This document shows positions 1 through 21,900 of a DNA stretch of 64,000 bases, piece by piece (position 1 is the stretch's first letter; each line of letters starts with the position of its first letter). Origin of the DNA: Silurus meridionalis. Its lineage: Eukaryota > Chordata > Actinopteri > Siluriformes > Siluridae. The stretch spans positions 9,520,346-9,584,345 of the forward strand of contig NC_060906.1 of the NCBI RefSeq assembly GCF_014805685.1. The letters are read 5' to 3'. The notes under the pieces were generated by a model that saw only the letters and a list, made by a program, of their open reading frames with translations, was not told the origin of the DNA and did not search any database. The translations under genes and the position numbers were made by a program.

Positions 1-417
1 CTCAATCACAAAGTAATGCTTATTGTGTTCTTTGGCATTACCGGGACTTTAATATTCAGTTTCATACTTTGAGTGCTGAATTGTTTCAATCTGTCATTTA
101 ATTGTTGAATCTGTCATTTAATGCAGTTCCAGATGGATGCAAGTGCAGGCAGACAAATTTGAATCAAATGTCTCAATTATATAAATTTACATAGTTCCGT
201 ATACTGATATTTTCCTAATTAAGTCTATTTGAATAAAATATGGCATCATGGAGCATCATGCTGCAAGTAGCACTATTCAAATTGTCTCACTGGTTCATGT
301 TGCCTGGATCGATCTGGAGCTCTGGTTACTGTCTATGTGTGTGAATATTTGTGAGTTCTGTATTATAGTATTTGGAGTATACTACTTACATTACAGTATA
401 CTACAGTACAGTCAAAG

Positions 418-470
418 AATTGGAGTGGCCATCACAAAGCCCTGACTTGAACCTCATCGAAAATGTAAAA
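418..470 (+). mobile_element. Tc1-like transposase scrap
   Basis: GGCCATCACAAAGCCCTGAC and following bases translate to AITKPDLNLIEN, close to the conserved SPDLNPIEN block of Tc1-like transposases. Only this piece is recognisable and it then degenerates into A-rich sequence. Confidence 0.55.
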
Positions 471-608
471 AAATAAAAATAATAATAAACTAAAAAAAAG
501 AAAAATTAAAAAAAGGGTGACAATCCTGACTGAGTCAAGCAATAAAAAGGCAATGGCAATAAACAACTGTAGGTAAAATGATGACTCATTATGAATATAT
601 GATGAATT

Positions 609-690
609 ATAATTGTTTTACAATTATATGGTTATAATTATCTTACAATTATATGGTTATAATTATCTTACAATTATATGATGTTACTTG
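609..690. repeat. Tandem repeat, 25-bp unit, about three copies
   Basis: Successive copies of TACAATTATATGGTTATAAT followed by TATCT, the last ending ...ATATGATG. Purely AT-rich with internal dyad symmetry. Confidence 0.75.
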
Positions 691-1364
691 TTTTCACATC
701 AAGTAACATCAAGTAAGTGTTTGTATGAATTATACATCCATTTGTTCTACATTTCCAGACTGTTGGGATGCCTCGTATGTCTGTTCATACTGGCTAAATT
801 GTGAAAATCTGGTATTTTGAGCTGAATGGTGCCCAAATTTATTTATACCAGCTGTGTTGTAGAGAAGGAAACCAAATTTGAAGAGTATTTGTTTAAAGTA
901 TGGTGGATTTATTCACACATTCAAGCTTTGAAAGCAGTATAGTATAGCAAGCATTATAGTATTGTTCTTATATAATAATATTGAATGGGCGCAAACAATA
1001 TAAAAAAAGTTATAAAATCACAGTAATGGCGACATTACATGTAAATATTTGTATGTTACAGGAGTGAATCAATGAGACAAATGACATGCAGAATGCAAGT
1101 GTAAAACGAGAGCATATAAAAGATGCTCATGCTTAAATGTCTGAGTCTGTATTGTGTGTAACTTCTTTGTGAACCGCCGTCTGCATAAATACATTTTGTT
1201 GTTTCTTCTCTGTTTTGGTTTAAGGAAAAAAGACCAGATGTTTCAGTATTGAGTGAATATCAATAGAACTGTCACTTACACATTCATGCCTTCATACTTC
1301 TCTCACAATCATGAAACTAAATTGTCCTTTTTTTATACGACAATCTATATGCTTTCTTTTGCAG

Positions 1365-11319
<9,955 letters not shown>

Positions 11320-12695
11320 TATGCTACTTTTGACTATTTTAACAAACCAAAAGAAGAAAAAAAAAAAAAAAAAAGAGAGAAGGGAATCAAGCTTCTATTC
11401 AGCTGTGTCATTTACAGGGCATTTCACCATTCTTGTGACCTTTCAAAAAATACCATATTTATTACCCAACACTTCTCATTTGTTTTTTTTGTGGTGCCAT
11501 TTTCACCTCACCGCACAGGTAGCAAGAAGCACGGATTAACCATAAGTAAAAGATCAACACACTTGTAACAGTATGTAAAATGGTCCAGAACGACGTGTTC
11601 AAATGTACCGTTGTCCGAAATTCAATTTAGGATTCGAGGGACAGATATGAAAAGCGAAGCAAAGTTTTCAATCTAACTTGAGGATTGTTTTTACTTTGTA
11701 TTTTTTGCATTGAATTAAAAAAAAATCAAGTCAGAACCAGGGAGATCTAAACCCAGCAGATATATAGCTAGCAAACCATTTGTCCGAATATATGAGGCAT
11801 GCGTAGTATACGATGAAATCTTACTAGAACACATCTAGAAATCTTACAGAACTCCGTTGCACAGTAGGTGTTTACAGAACTTACTCACTTCACCCCTGAT
11901 CTGCATGAGAACTTCAGAACTGGTTACTGTTTTTGTATTTTCTTTTTTAGTCTAGACACTAGTCAAAACAACAACAAACATCAAATTGCCTGAACACATA
12001 TTGACATATATGGACATATTCTTTAACAAAAAAAAGATTTGGGGTGTGGGAATATTAACTTTTGCTTTTTCAGCCAAGATTTTCACTGTGTGACAAATGA
12101 CTGCTGTCAATTAAAGCGGTCACTGATACATTAACTTACCGATGACAGTCACTGTGTTTACTTATGTAAATAACTTACACAGTAAATGTTCTTAACGACG
12201 CTTCCACCATATTGAATCCATCCCCACGGAAATCCGTTCACCGATTGTTACTCAGCTACCTGCTTCTTGCAGTGTTTATGCCCTCCAGTTTCTTTGGAAA
12301 TAGCTGTCTGGATCACAGATTGCTTGCTTGCTGTAATAGAGACACTGTTATCCTATAGCTTGTCTTAGCTCTTCTTGTATTAGACATTACAAAACAAGTC
12401 AGTGGGAAATCAGTGCTTAAAAAAAAAAACATCCTGCTTGGTGGGGGATTAACCAATGCCCTTATTCTCAGAAATAAAAAAAAAGCTTGGAAGTAACAAT
12501 TAGAAACACCAAGCCCCTCTCCTTAACGTAACGATTTTGTATGTAATGTATGTAGGTATCTATGTACAGAGGTGGACTGAACTGCACTGTGTTCCTTTAC
12601 AGATCTGTCGCTTCGTTTTTAATTTGGTCGTGTGCAATCGTGTAGTGTCAAAACGCTGTTGTATGTAACATTGAAATAAAAGCGGTTTGTTGGTA
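11320..12695 (+). other. cracd: CRACD 3' untranslated region
   Basis: This stretch has no convincing reading frame and lies between the CRACD stop and a canonical AATAAA at 12675-12680. It is AT-rich with several A-runs (11356-11374, 12421-12429, 12476-12484). I see no transposon signature in it. The exact cleavage point is inferred to be 10-25 bases after the signal. Confidence 0.65.
12675..12680 (+). terminator. cracd: CRACD polyadenylation signal AATAAA
   Basis: A canonical hexamer in TTGAAATAAAAGCGG followed by a GT-rich stretch (GGTTTGTTGGT), the usual downstream element. It is about 1.36 kb after the stop codon. Confidence 0.7.
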
Positions 12696-12708
12696 ATGGC
12701 GCACTCTT

Positions 12709-12714
12709 TTTATT
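12709..12714 (-). terminator. aasdh: AASDH polyadenylation signal (AATAAA on minus strand)
   Basis: The plus strand reads TTTATT here, so the minus strand has AATAAA, about 210 bases after the AASDH stop. Only 28 bases separate it from the CRACD signal on the other strand, so the two mature 3' ends probably meet or overlap. Confidence 0.6.
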
Positions 12715-12926
12715 TTCACCATCTACAAAAGTTCTCGTGATAAAACAATTGAAAACAGAAAGTTGTACGTTTCCTGCTACAGGAAAAAATTTCACAATAT
12801 ATTATTATTTAAAAACATCCACTGAACTTAATACAGGACATAAGGATAACGTGTTACTATAATTTTTGACTATTTTACGCATTATATACATATTTACACC
12901 AAGTAAAAACATTGAATACACTGTAC

Positions 12927-15900
12927 TTAAAGATGCTTTAGATATTCCTTCCTGCCAGTGAGTTCCATGCAGTACACGTAGTTGTTCCGACATCCCACGA
13001 CTACAGTGCGGCCCCACACGACAGGAGAGGAAAACAGCTCTCCGGGTAAGAAGAATGAGGTTTCCAGAGTTCCCCGTTCCCCATCTAATATCCACAGTGT
13101 TCCATCAGTTGAAGCTATGGCCACCAGGGTTTTTATGCCCCAGGGAGCACCATCAAAAACAAATGGACTGGAATACACTTTGCCTGTGGTTTGAAAGCGC
13201 CACAGTAAAGCTCCATTAGCGGAATTGATGCAGTATACGGTGCTGTCATGGGACCCACAAAATACAGCTTGACAAGCAACAGTGCAACACTCAGATGCTA
13301 CAGATTCTGTTCTCTGATTGGTTGAAGGTGGCAGTGAGGCCAGGCATGGTGACGAGAAGACGGGTCCACTGGTGAGAAAATTCCATAACTACAAAAAAAA
13401 TGGATGAATAGGTTTTAAAAAAAATGTCATCTTCATAGACTCTGTCCAGACTACCAAAACAAAACTCAAGTATAATGAGGCATATAATAACCTTTCTATA
13501 CTCTTTTGAAATTGTTTTTATATTTATTGAGTGGCATAACAGGCATAACATTATGACATTATGAGCACCTGTTTGTGGGTGATATTTATTAGGCGACAAG
13601 TGAACATTGTGTCCCCAAAGTTGACGTGTAAAAAGCAGGAAAAATGGGCAACTGTAAGGATTTGAGCGAGTTTGACGAGGGCCAAATTGTGAAGGCTGGA
13701 CTGCAGCTCTTGTAAGTGGTCCAAGGAAAGAACGGTTGTGACCCAGCGACATTGATGCATGTGTGGAGCGAAGGCTGGCCCGTGTGGCTGGACCATCCAA
13801 CGGACGAGCTCCTGTAGCTCAAATTGCTGGAGAAGTTAATGCTGGTTCTGATAAAAAGGTGTCATAATGCACAACAGAGACCAGTCAATATTAGGCAGGT
13901 GGTCATAATGTTATGCCTGAACGGTGTTCATGTGACAAGCGTCAGCCTCTTTTTCCCCCCCATTTACTAAACCCATTCCCTGTATCTTTTCTTACCACAT
14001 TTCCATCATGGGTTAATGCAGTGATGTGTCCATTCACTGAACCGATGCAGACACAGGAGTCCGAACAGGAAGGAGAGGAGAAAAATGGAACATCAGTGGA
14101 ATATGTCCACAAGAGTTCACCACTGTCCTATACAGAAAAATAAAAAAAATAAAATCAGAAATATGATTTCTGCAATGAGACAAAATTTTAACAAGTTAAT
14201 ACATCCCATAATAAATCAGCATAATTGTTTTTTTAAATATGTAAGAAGTAAGTTGCATAATTGCTTTATGTACACTTTATAGACAAATGTTTGTGAACAC
14301 CTGACCATAAGATTCTTATATATTCGCTTTTGAACATCCCATTCCATATTTAACAACTATTTGCAGTTATAATAATCTCCACTCTTCTGGGAAGATGTTC
14401 CGTTAGATTTTGGAGTGTGCTTGTGGAGATTTGTGTTCATTTAGTCACAAGGGTGTTAGTACTGTCAGGTACTGATGTAGGTGACATAAGAAGGCTTTGG
14501 GTGTAGTCAGCGTTCACATTCATCCCAAAGGTGTTTAATAGGGTTGAGATCAGAGCTCTATAGCAGAAGATTTCAACTCCAAACCATGTATACTATATCT
14601 TCATGAAGCTGGTTTTGTGCACAGGAGCATTATCATGCTGGACTAGGTTTGTGTCTCCTAGTTCAATTGCAGGGAAAACCGCATGCTACTGCATTCAAAT
14701 TCATCCATGTGTGCATCCAACTTTTAAAAAAGACCCCCATACGGCTGGAAAAGACAGGTGTCACAATACTTTTGTCCATATAGTCTTGAAAGAAGGGTAA
14801 ATAATCACCGGGTTGAGACAATGTAGCTGCCCTCTTAGTGTGGCTGTGTATAGGCGCCTGGGAGAGGAGTGGACACAGGGGGAAGAAAACACTGCACCAC
14901 CTCCACAATAGTATTTCCACACGCATCGCTTTACCTGAAACACACACACACACAAACAGTGGTATGTCCATCACTAATTGTACATCGTTATATTAAACCA
15001 ATTGGTATTTCAAAACATTAATATTTACTTAAATGTAACAGGTTTTAAATAGATGATAGAAATCTTTACCAGGGGTTCTAATGCGTAGACATGTCCATCG
15101 TGGGAACCAACGATAACCAGGCCAGTGTGAGGGTCAACAACAGGAGAACTCTTCACTGAATCTTCCGTCTTAAACACCCAGCATGTCTCCCCAGAGTCCA
15201 CGCTTAGAAAATACACCTGCCTATCATAACACCCTGAGAACAGAGGTTCCGATAAAAACCTAATTAAGAAATCAACAAAATTCAACAAAATGGGGGGGAA
15301 AAACACCCCTATAAATATGCTTCAGTATAAATACAGATACCAAATTGTGGTTGTTACTAAAACATGTTTCACACTGACAAAGACCATACTTTATTTGATA
15401 AATTTTTTAATTCAATATAAAGATTTAGATCTAACCAATGATTTATTATGTGCATTAAAATGTATTAGGTGCCCTGTTACAGATAAGCAGCGCACATGTC
15501 GCGGGCCTGTCCGGAGACTGATAATCAAGATGGCAGACAACAGTGTTAGTGCATGCATGGAACAGAGTGTGGTGATGAATTTCCTTGTGAACGACAGCGT
15601 AAAACCTGCGAATATCTACAGAAGACTTCAAGCTCAGTACGGAAATGAGACCCTCAGCCGCAGTGAGACATTTGAATGGTGTAAATGTTTCAAAAGTGGC
15701 TGTACTGACAAATCTTTCTATGCTGAATCTTTTTGGGTTTTAGTTAAACACTGGGATAAATGCAGCAGGGGAGTATGTTGGAAAATAAATGCAGTATCCA
15801 CTCCTTAAAATTCATTCTTTTCTTTTATAAAAAAAAGTCCCGGTTTGACCCCTCGTACAAAGTAATAGACCGAAAAGCCTTGCGTTTTGCATTACTAACC

Positions 15901-18900
15901 TAGTGCCACCAGTGTACCACATTGAGTAACAGCAGCAGAAGATTCCAGTCGGTCCCCTAGTACACGCTCCCACACCACCTCTCCGTTTCTCAGGTCCAGA
16001 GCCTGCAGTCTGTGCGAGTGAGAGCCAATAAACACCATGTCTCGCTCAAGACCAACCAACAGCACCGGTGAAGCATCCACACATCTACCCGTGTCCGAAC
16101 TCCAGCAGACCTGCAGGCATAGGGGTTGGTGGTTTTCTTGTGAAGTATCACCACTTCCTGCATTACACTTCAGACTTTGACCATCTCCAAATGGAATATC
16201 TCTGTTAATGTCAGTGATGGAACTGTTTATGGCTTCTTTGTTTATAAATAATGAGACAAGTTCTGCACTCGGATAGCTCTCTTGCATCTTGTCCTTTTTG
16301 TCGCTGGCTCCTTTCGGATCTGCAAGGTTTTGCCCTCGGTTTGGAAAATAATCCCAAAATACAACATTTCCAGCTTTACGCACTACCACAAATCTCACAC
16401 TGCTCCTCTCAGGTGGCAAAATCCTATCAGGGTCAAATTCAGATTCAGGGTCCACGTCTGTGCGGGACCTCTTAGAAATAGCATCGTATGCAGAATCTTG
16501 AGGTTGTCTCTTGCCTGATGTCTTTAAAGGATTCTCGGAGGTTGCTGTGATGTGTTTCAGTAGGTCAGAAAATGAGCCATCGAGGATGACCTCCAGAAGA
16601 CCAGAGGACGCTGTTTCTATAGTAGCAGTGATGTAATCAAAAAGTCGAAGTGCCTGCAGAGAATCCCCACCACTTAACATGAAGTGTGCATCGTCTCCAA
16701 TGTATCTGTCGTCACAAAGACCTAGACATTGCTAACACACAAACACACACACTGTTTTTTGTCATACATATGTCATAATGTGCAAGTTTAATCTGTATTA
16801 ATCATATCAATGACACAAACAGCTTCTGATTATTGAGCAGGCCTCTAGAGGCCGCTCTCAAACTGTATAACACAACCCGGAAAAACTATTGGTATGAATC
16901 AGTCAACCTATAGTGTGAATCAATACAAGTCATTAGACTGATCAGTATAGTTGTACAGTATCAGCTGTATGGACTTGTACCAGCCCTGTGTATTCTGCCT
17001 GCTCAGACACATCATTTACATCATAAACTCAAAACAAATAGCTGGGAATCGGTTACTGGTCTGATAGGTTTGTGATTATGTGATATGTGTTAGGTAGGTA
17101 GGGGTGTGTCTTATGGTGACTGGTTTGTGAAGAGATTTGAAAAGATAATGGCAGATGCAGCACAACTATACTTTATTTTGATGCACTATATAGGTTTGGG
17201 GGCCGATAATGTTTGTGTGTTGCTGTGAGCAAAACAAAGCCAATGCCATTGAGGAAATCTTCATTATTGAAAGTCTTGTAAATCACCTTCCATGCTGCCT
17301 GTAGTCTTTCTCTCAGGATGTCTGTGTCTCCCAAGATAGTGTACTTTCCACTACCCTCTTTGTGTCCCTCATACATCCTCATTAACTTCTCCATGGCCAC
17401 TTTCCCTATTGAATTATAAACAGGTAAGAGAGAGAAATGATACTGAGGATTATTGAGGATCGATACAACACTGGAACAAAGTCACAACTTTTTACAAGTT
17501 GTAAGGGGTCATGCTTTCTTTCCTGTAATGCATGTTCAGGACTAGAGGTCGACCAATTAATTGGTTTGCCAGTAAAATTGCACCGATAGTCGATTGCTGG
17601 AACTATCAGCTATCTGCAAAAATCCATACCGATAGTTTTTCCGGCTTGTGTCATACAGTACAAGAGCAGACTCTATAGGCGAATCACTGATCCTACATGC
17701 AATTTAGAAGTTTTTTCTTTTTGGGTGTAACGGTTTTCATTTGTTTGAAGTGTTATTTTTTTGTTTCATTTTACATGCATGTCAATTATTTACCTCAATA
17801 TTTATTAACATTTTCATGAATAAGTACTGTATTTGGAATTTTTTTTTGTAACAAAGTTCAGTACTATTTTACATGAAGTGTTGTAGTTTTTTTTTATCCA
17901 GTATCCATTTTAAAAACGGTTGATTATTCGATTATGGGCAAGTACGATCCAACCTAGCTATCAATATTTGTAAAATCCACTATCGTTCGACCTCTAATTT
18001 GGGACTGCTGATTTCTGATAACACAAGGAAAGAAATCACAACGTACCATGATTAGTGAGTGGCAGGGCAGGAATCAGTAATACAGTATCTGGAATGCTAT
18101 GACTGGGCACAAGCTGAGACAGTCCTTGAAGCACTTCTCTCTCCAGAGCTCTGGAGGAAACACACAAGTCCTCGGAGTCTTTAGAGGAGCTGAGTGGAAC
18201 GTGTTGTTCTTGGTTGCCATTGTGTTCTGAAGATGTGGGTCTGGTGCCAACTGTGGGCACCACAAAAGCAAGCAATCGATTGCTCTCATGCAGACCCACC
18301 ACACCAGCTTCTACCTGAGGCAAACTTTCCATGGCCTGGCAGAGCCAGATAGGACAAACAAGACAAAACACAACCAGAAGATCAGACAGAAATGATGGAA
18401 ACTTTCCAGGGAAGCTCAGAATCTGTAGTATATACAGAGATGTTCTTAGCATCACTAACCCATGTAAGCTGCATAATGGAAGACACAACTACCTGTTGTA
18501 AGGCATCCAGGTGTAGGACTTGACCATGCCGTTTGACCAGGCGGTCCTTCCTACCCAAGTAATAGAGGTGCGAGTTCTGCACCTGCACCCAGTCTCCTGT
18601 AGCACGCATCACTCTTTTGCCGGTAGTCGTCACTGTCTCATCATCTAGCAAGCATACCCTCTCCTGACCACCTACAATACAGTTTATGAATGAGTGGTGA
18701 TGAGTAAAAGCGAAGAAGAGAGTCATAGGCAGGTAAAACAATTAGAATTCAAAGGTGTTTTTCTGTCAACTTGCATAATTCTTCATTTTGCCAAACTGTA
18801 TACCTGAAATACCCTTGAAATTTACTTTGAACTAAAATAAAGATAACAAAAAAAATTGATATAAAAAGACATTTGACCTTGCTGAACAGTAGCAAATTAA

Positions 18901-21900
18901 ATCATTTCATCTGCTGCTTACAATAATAATTCTATATAAAGCCAAAAACAGTAGCAGAGACATAAAAAAAATAACTGTACACATTTTTAGCACTTGAGTA
19001 TATAAAATAGTATTCAACAACTTTTAAAGATGATCACAAGTATATATGTGGTCTGCTGTATGATCCATGTCAGATGTTGCCCATTTACATTTATATACTT
19101 TCAACTCATACTTTTCTTTCTTACAAAAAAAAAAATCATAAAATACCCCAATCCATTAAACAGACAATTATGTAGCATGTGAAAGCATGTGACAACAAAA
19201 TAAAATGATTGACCAGTTATGTGTTAGAAAGACCAAATTATTTTACCAGCTATTATTATCGTTATTATTATTACCTATGAAGACCTGTCCCTCTCCTTCA
19301 GTGACCAGTTGTCCATTCTCATCTCTCACTTCCACAGTAGTGTCCATGAGCGATTCCCCCAGAGGCACAGACCCTCGCTCCCTTTTATACAACACAACGA
19401 TGCAATTCACTTAGGTTTCTGCTTGTGTAACAATTCAATCTGCTCACGCTTATTTAATAAATGTCAGAATTCACATGAATTACTCACATATGCTCAGAGG
19501 AGAGGAGATCGTCTGGGATTTTGTAGTAACACGCCCAGCAAGAAACCTCCGTGGTACCGTAGAGATTATAAATTTCTGTCTTGTTACCCGCTTGCTTCCA
19601 GCTATTGAGTACAAATAGCGATGGACACACTTCTCCTCCCAAAGCCAACACTCGCAATAAGGAGCCTGCACTGAGTACCTCCTCCTGTAGGACACGTTCC
19701 CCAAAGCGCCTCAGCAGAGTCGGGGTGGCCTGATCACCAAACAAAACGAAATGAGAATTTAATCGTGTAAATCCAGTTGTGTTTCAAAATGATTAACCGT
19801 TGAAAAAAACGAGTCTGTCAATAATGTCAAGAGAGCAAGATAAAAATTATAGCGCTAATGTTGTAAACATTACTACACAGCCTATTAATAATAGACCATT
19901 TTTAAACAGAGCAACAATAATAATACAAAAAAAAGAATTGAGGTCATATAAATATTTTTGAGATCAGCTCTGCACCTAGCTCTGTCTCTTTCACCGAATG
20001 CCCTCCCTCAGATGCCTTAAAACCTGGCAGAGGAACTCACTATTGATGGTCTGGCCCCTCGATACACATTGCAGCGAATGTCGAAAAAGCATTGAATTGA
20101 ATGAAGAGCATGCAATTGGTCGAGCTGCGGACCTGCCTTGCATTTTTAGGTCATGGAGATGATGTGCAAAGATGGAGATGACTGTGAAGACTGTTTCTTT
20201 GTCTCAGGGTTGTTTCCAAGATATTTGGGGGTTAAGCTCGTTAAAGGTCTTCCTGATCTCTTGTTGTCTTTCAGTTATTTTCTTCCGCTCTTGAAGCACA
20301 CATGATATTCAAAACACCTCAGACGACTTGTTACAGCATCGCTGTAAGACTTACCAAATCATGTCAAACGTCTCTGTGGCAGATTTGTCCAGTTACAAAA
20401 CTACTTTCAAAACTTTTTTTTTTATAACATCTCGCAATAATGATAATGGTATTGTAATAAAAGGTCAATGCCCATGCTAATACGCTGCCTCTATGTTTAA
20501 CATATGATGTGGTAAGATTTGGATCATAAGCCCTTCCTATTCTTCTCCATATGCTTTCTTCATATGATTCAGCTCCAATTTAATCTTGGTTTCCTTTTTT
20601 CAAACTAACTTGTTCCAAAACTGGTGACACTTTGTTAGATGTTATCTTGCAAAAACTTCTGTTCTTTAGTGTTACCAGTGGTTTCATCTTGAGATAAACC
20701 CTCTCTATTCACATGCACAAATGCATCTTCACTGTAGAATTTAAAAATAGTATGCCTCCAGATTCCTGACTTGGATAGATTCCTTCACCAAGGAAAATAA
20801 TTATCTAATCATTTTCCTATTCCTCATTTCTTTTATCTCTCCAATAGGTCTATTTTTTTTATTTAATTTTTTTGAATACAGCCTCCTTTAATTACATGCT
20901 TTTTGCACTGCGTTGTGAGAATTCACATGAACAACTACCAAATTTAAATTCAGTACATGAAATCAATGCCATGCCCTTAATCTCCTTAATCCTCCATGGA
21001 AAAAAGGAGGTAAAGAGCAATCACTCTGCAGTAATACCTGTAATTAAAAAAGGTATAATGCAGTATTTTTGTTAAACCTCGTTATATAAAGCTGAAATTC
21101 TACATTATTCAACAACTGCATCTTTAGTTGCTTTATTTCACATCCATTGGTGGTGTTGAGGAAATTAATTGTGTCTCTTAAATAACATGTGAAGCTGTCT
21201 GTAAACTTTACTACATTTCCAATGAAGTGTTTTTGTGTGTAAAGATTTCAACTATTAAGTGCACCACATGAAGTTTAGAAGTTGAAGGGAAATATATCAC
21301 ATGTGTATTGACATCAGTGGGCACGCAATCAATCCTGGAATAGAAAATAAATCTTTGGAGAGATCAACTGAGGTGTTTTATTTTAATTGGCCACTTATCC
21401 ATTCCTTGTGGGCATTTACCTGTAAAATAGTGGTGGAGTTTCTTCTAAACAACACATTGGCTAGTCTAGCGGGCATCCTTCTGACAGCGGTGGGAACCAT
21501 CAGTAGACAAGCTCCAGAAGACAGGGCCAGAAACATCTCCACCACTGAGGGGTCAAAGGTTAAAGGTGATGCGAGAAACACGACATCGTCTGGTGTCATC
21601 TGAAATAAAGAGCTGAAGAAATCATAATTTAAGCAGATCATTGCTCATTGTACATTTTTACAAGCTTTAAGATCAGATTAAACACTAAAAGTCCCTAACA
21701 AAACATATAATTCGCAGAGGTCGACCGATTCATCAGCTTTGCCGATTAATTTGCCCCGATGGTTGATTGCTTGAACTGTTCGCTATCGGCATAAATCCAT
21801 ACCGATAGTTTTTCCGGGTTGCATCTGCACTGGAGCAGCTGAGAAGGTCTGCTCTCTTTATACAGTACGAGAGCAGCCTCTAGAGGCGAATCACTGAAGC

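Larger units (their letters stand above)
1..1364. other. Non-coding AT-rich region upstream of the first CRACD exon seen
   Basis: No convincing exon seen. It holds a Tc1 transposase scrap at about 418-470, a 25-bp-unit tandem repeat at about 609-690, and a small inverted repeat TTACTTG/CAAGTAA at about 684-715. It is most likely CRACD intron, because the exon at 1365 begins at a splice acceptor. Confidence 0.6.

Noticed and set aside
609..690. Possible CRISPR-like or regulatory repeat
   Set aside because: The 25-bp units are contiguous with no spacers and are simple AT-rich sequence in a vertebrate intron.
15290..15808. 172-residue plus-strand frame within AASDH
   Set aside because: It is the N-terminal end of a mariner transposase fused to intron sequence; no catalytic domain.
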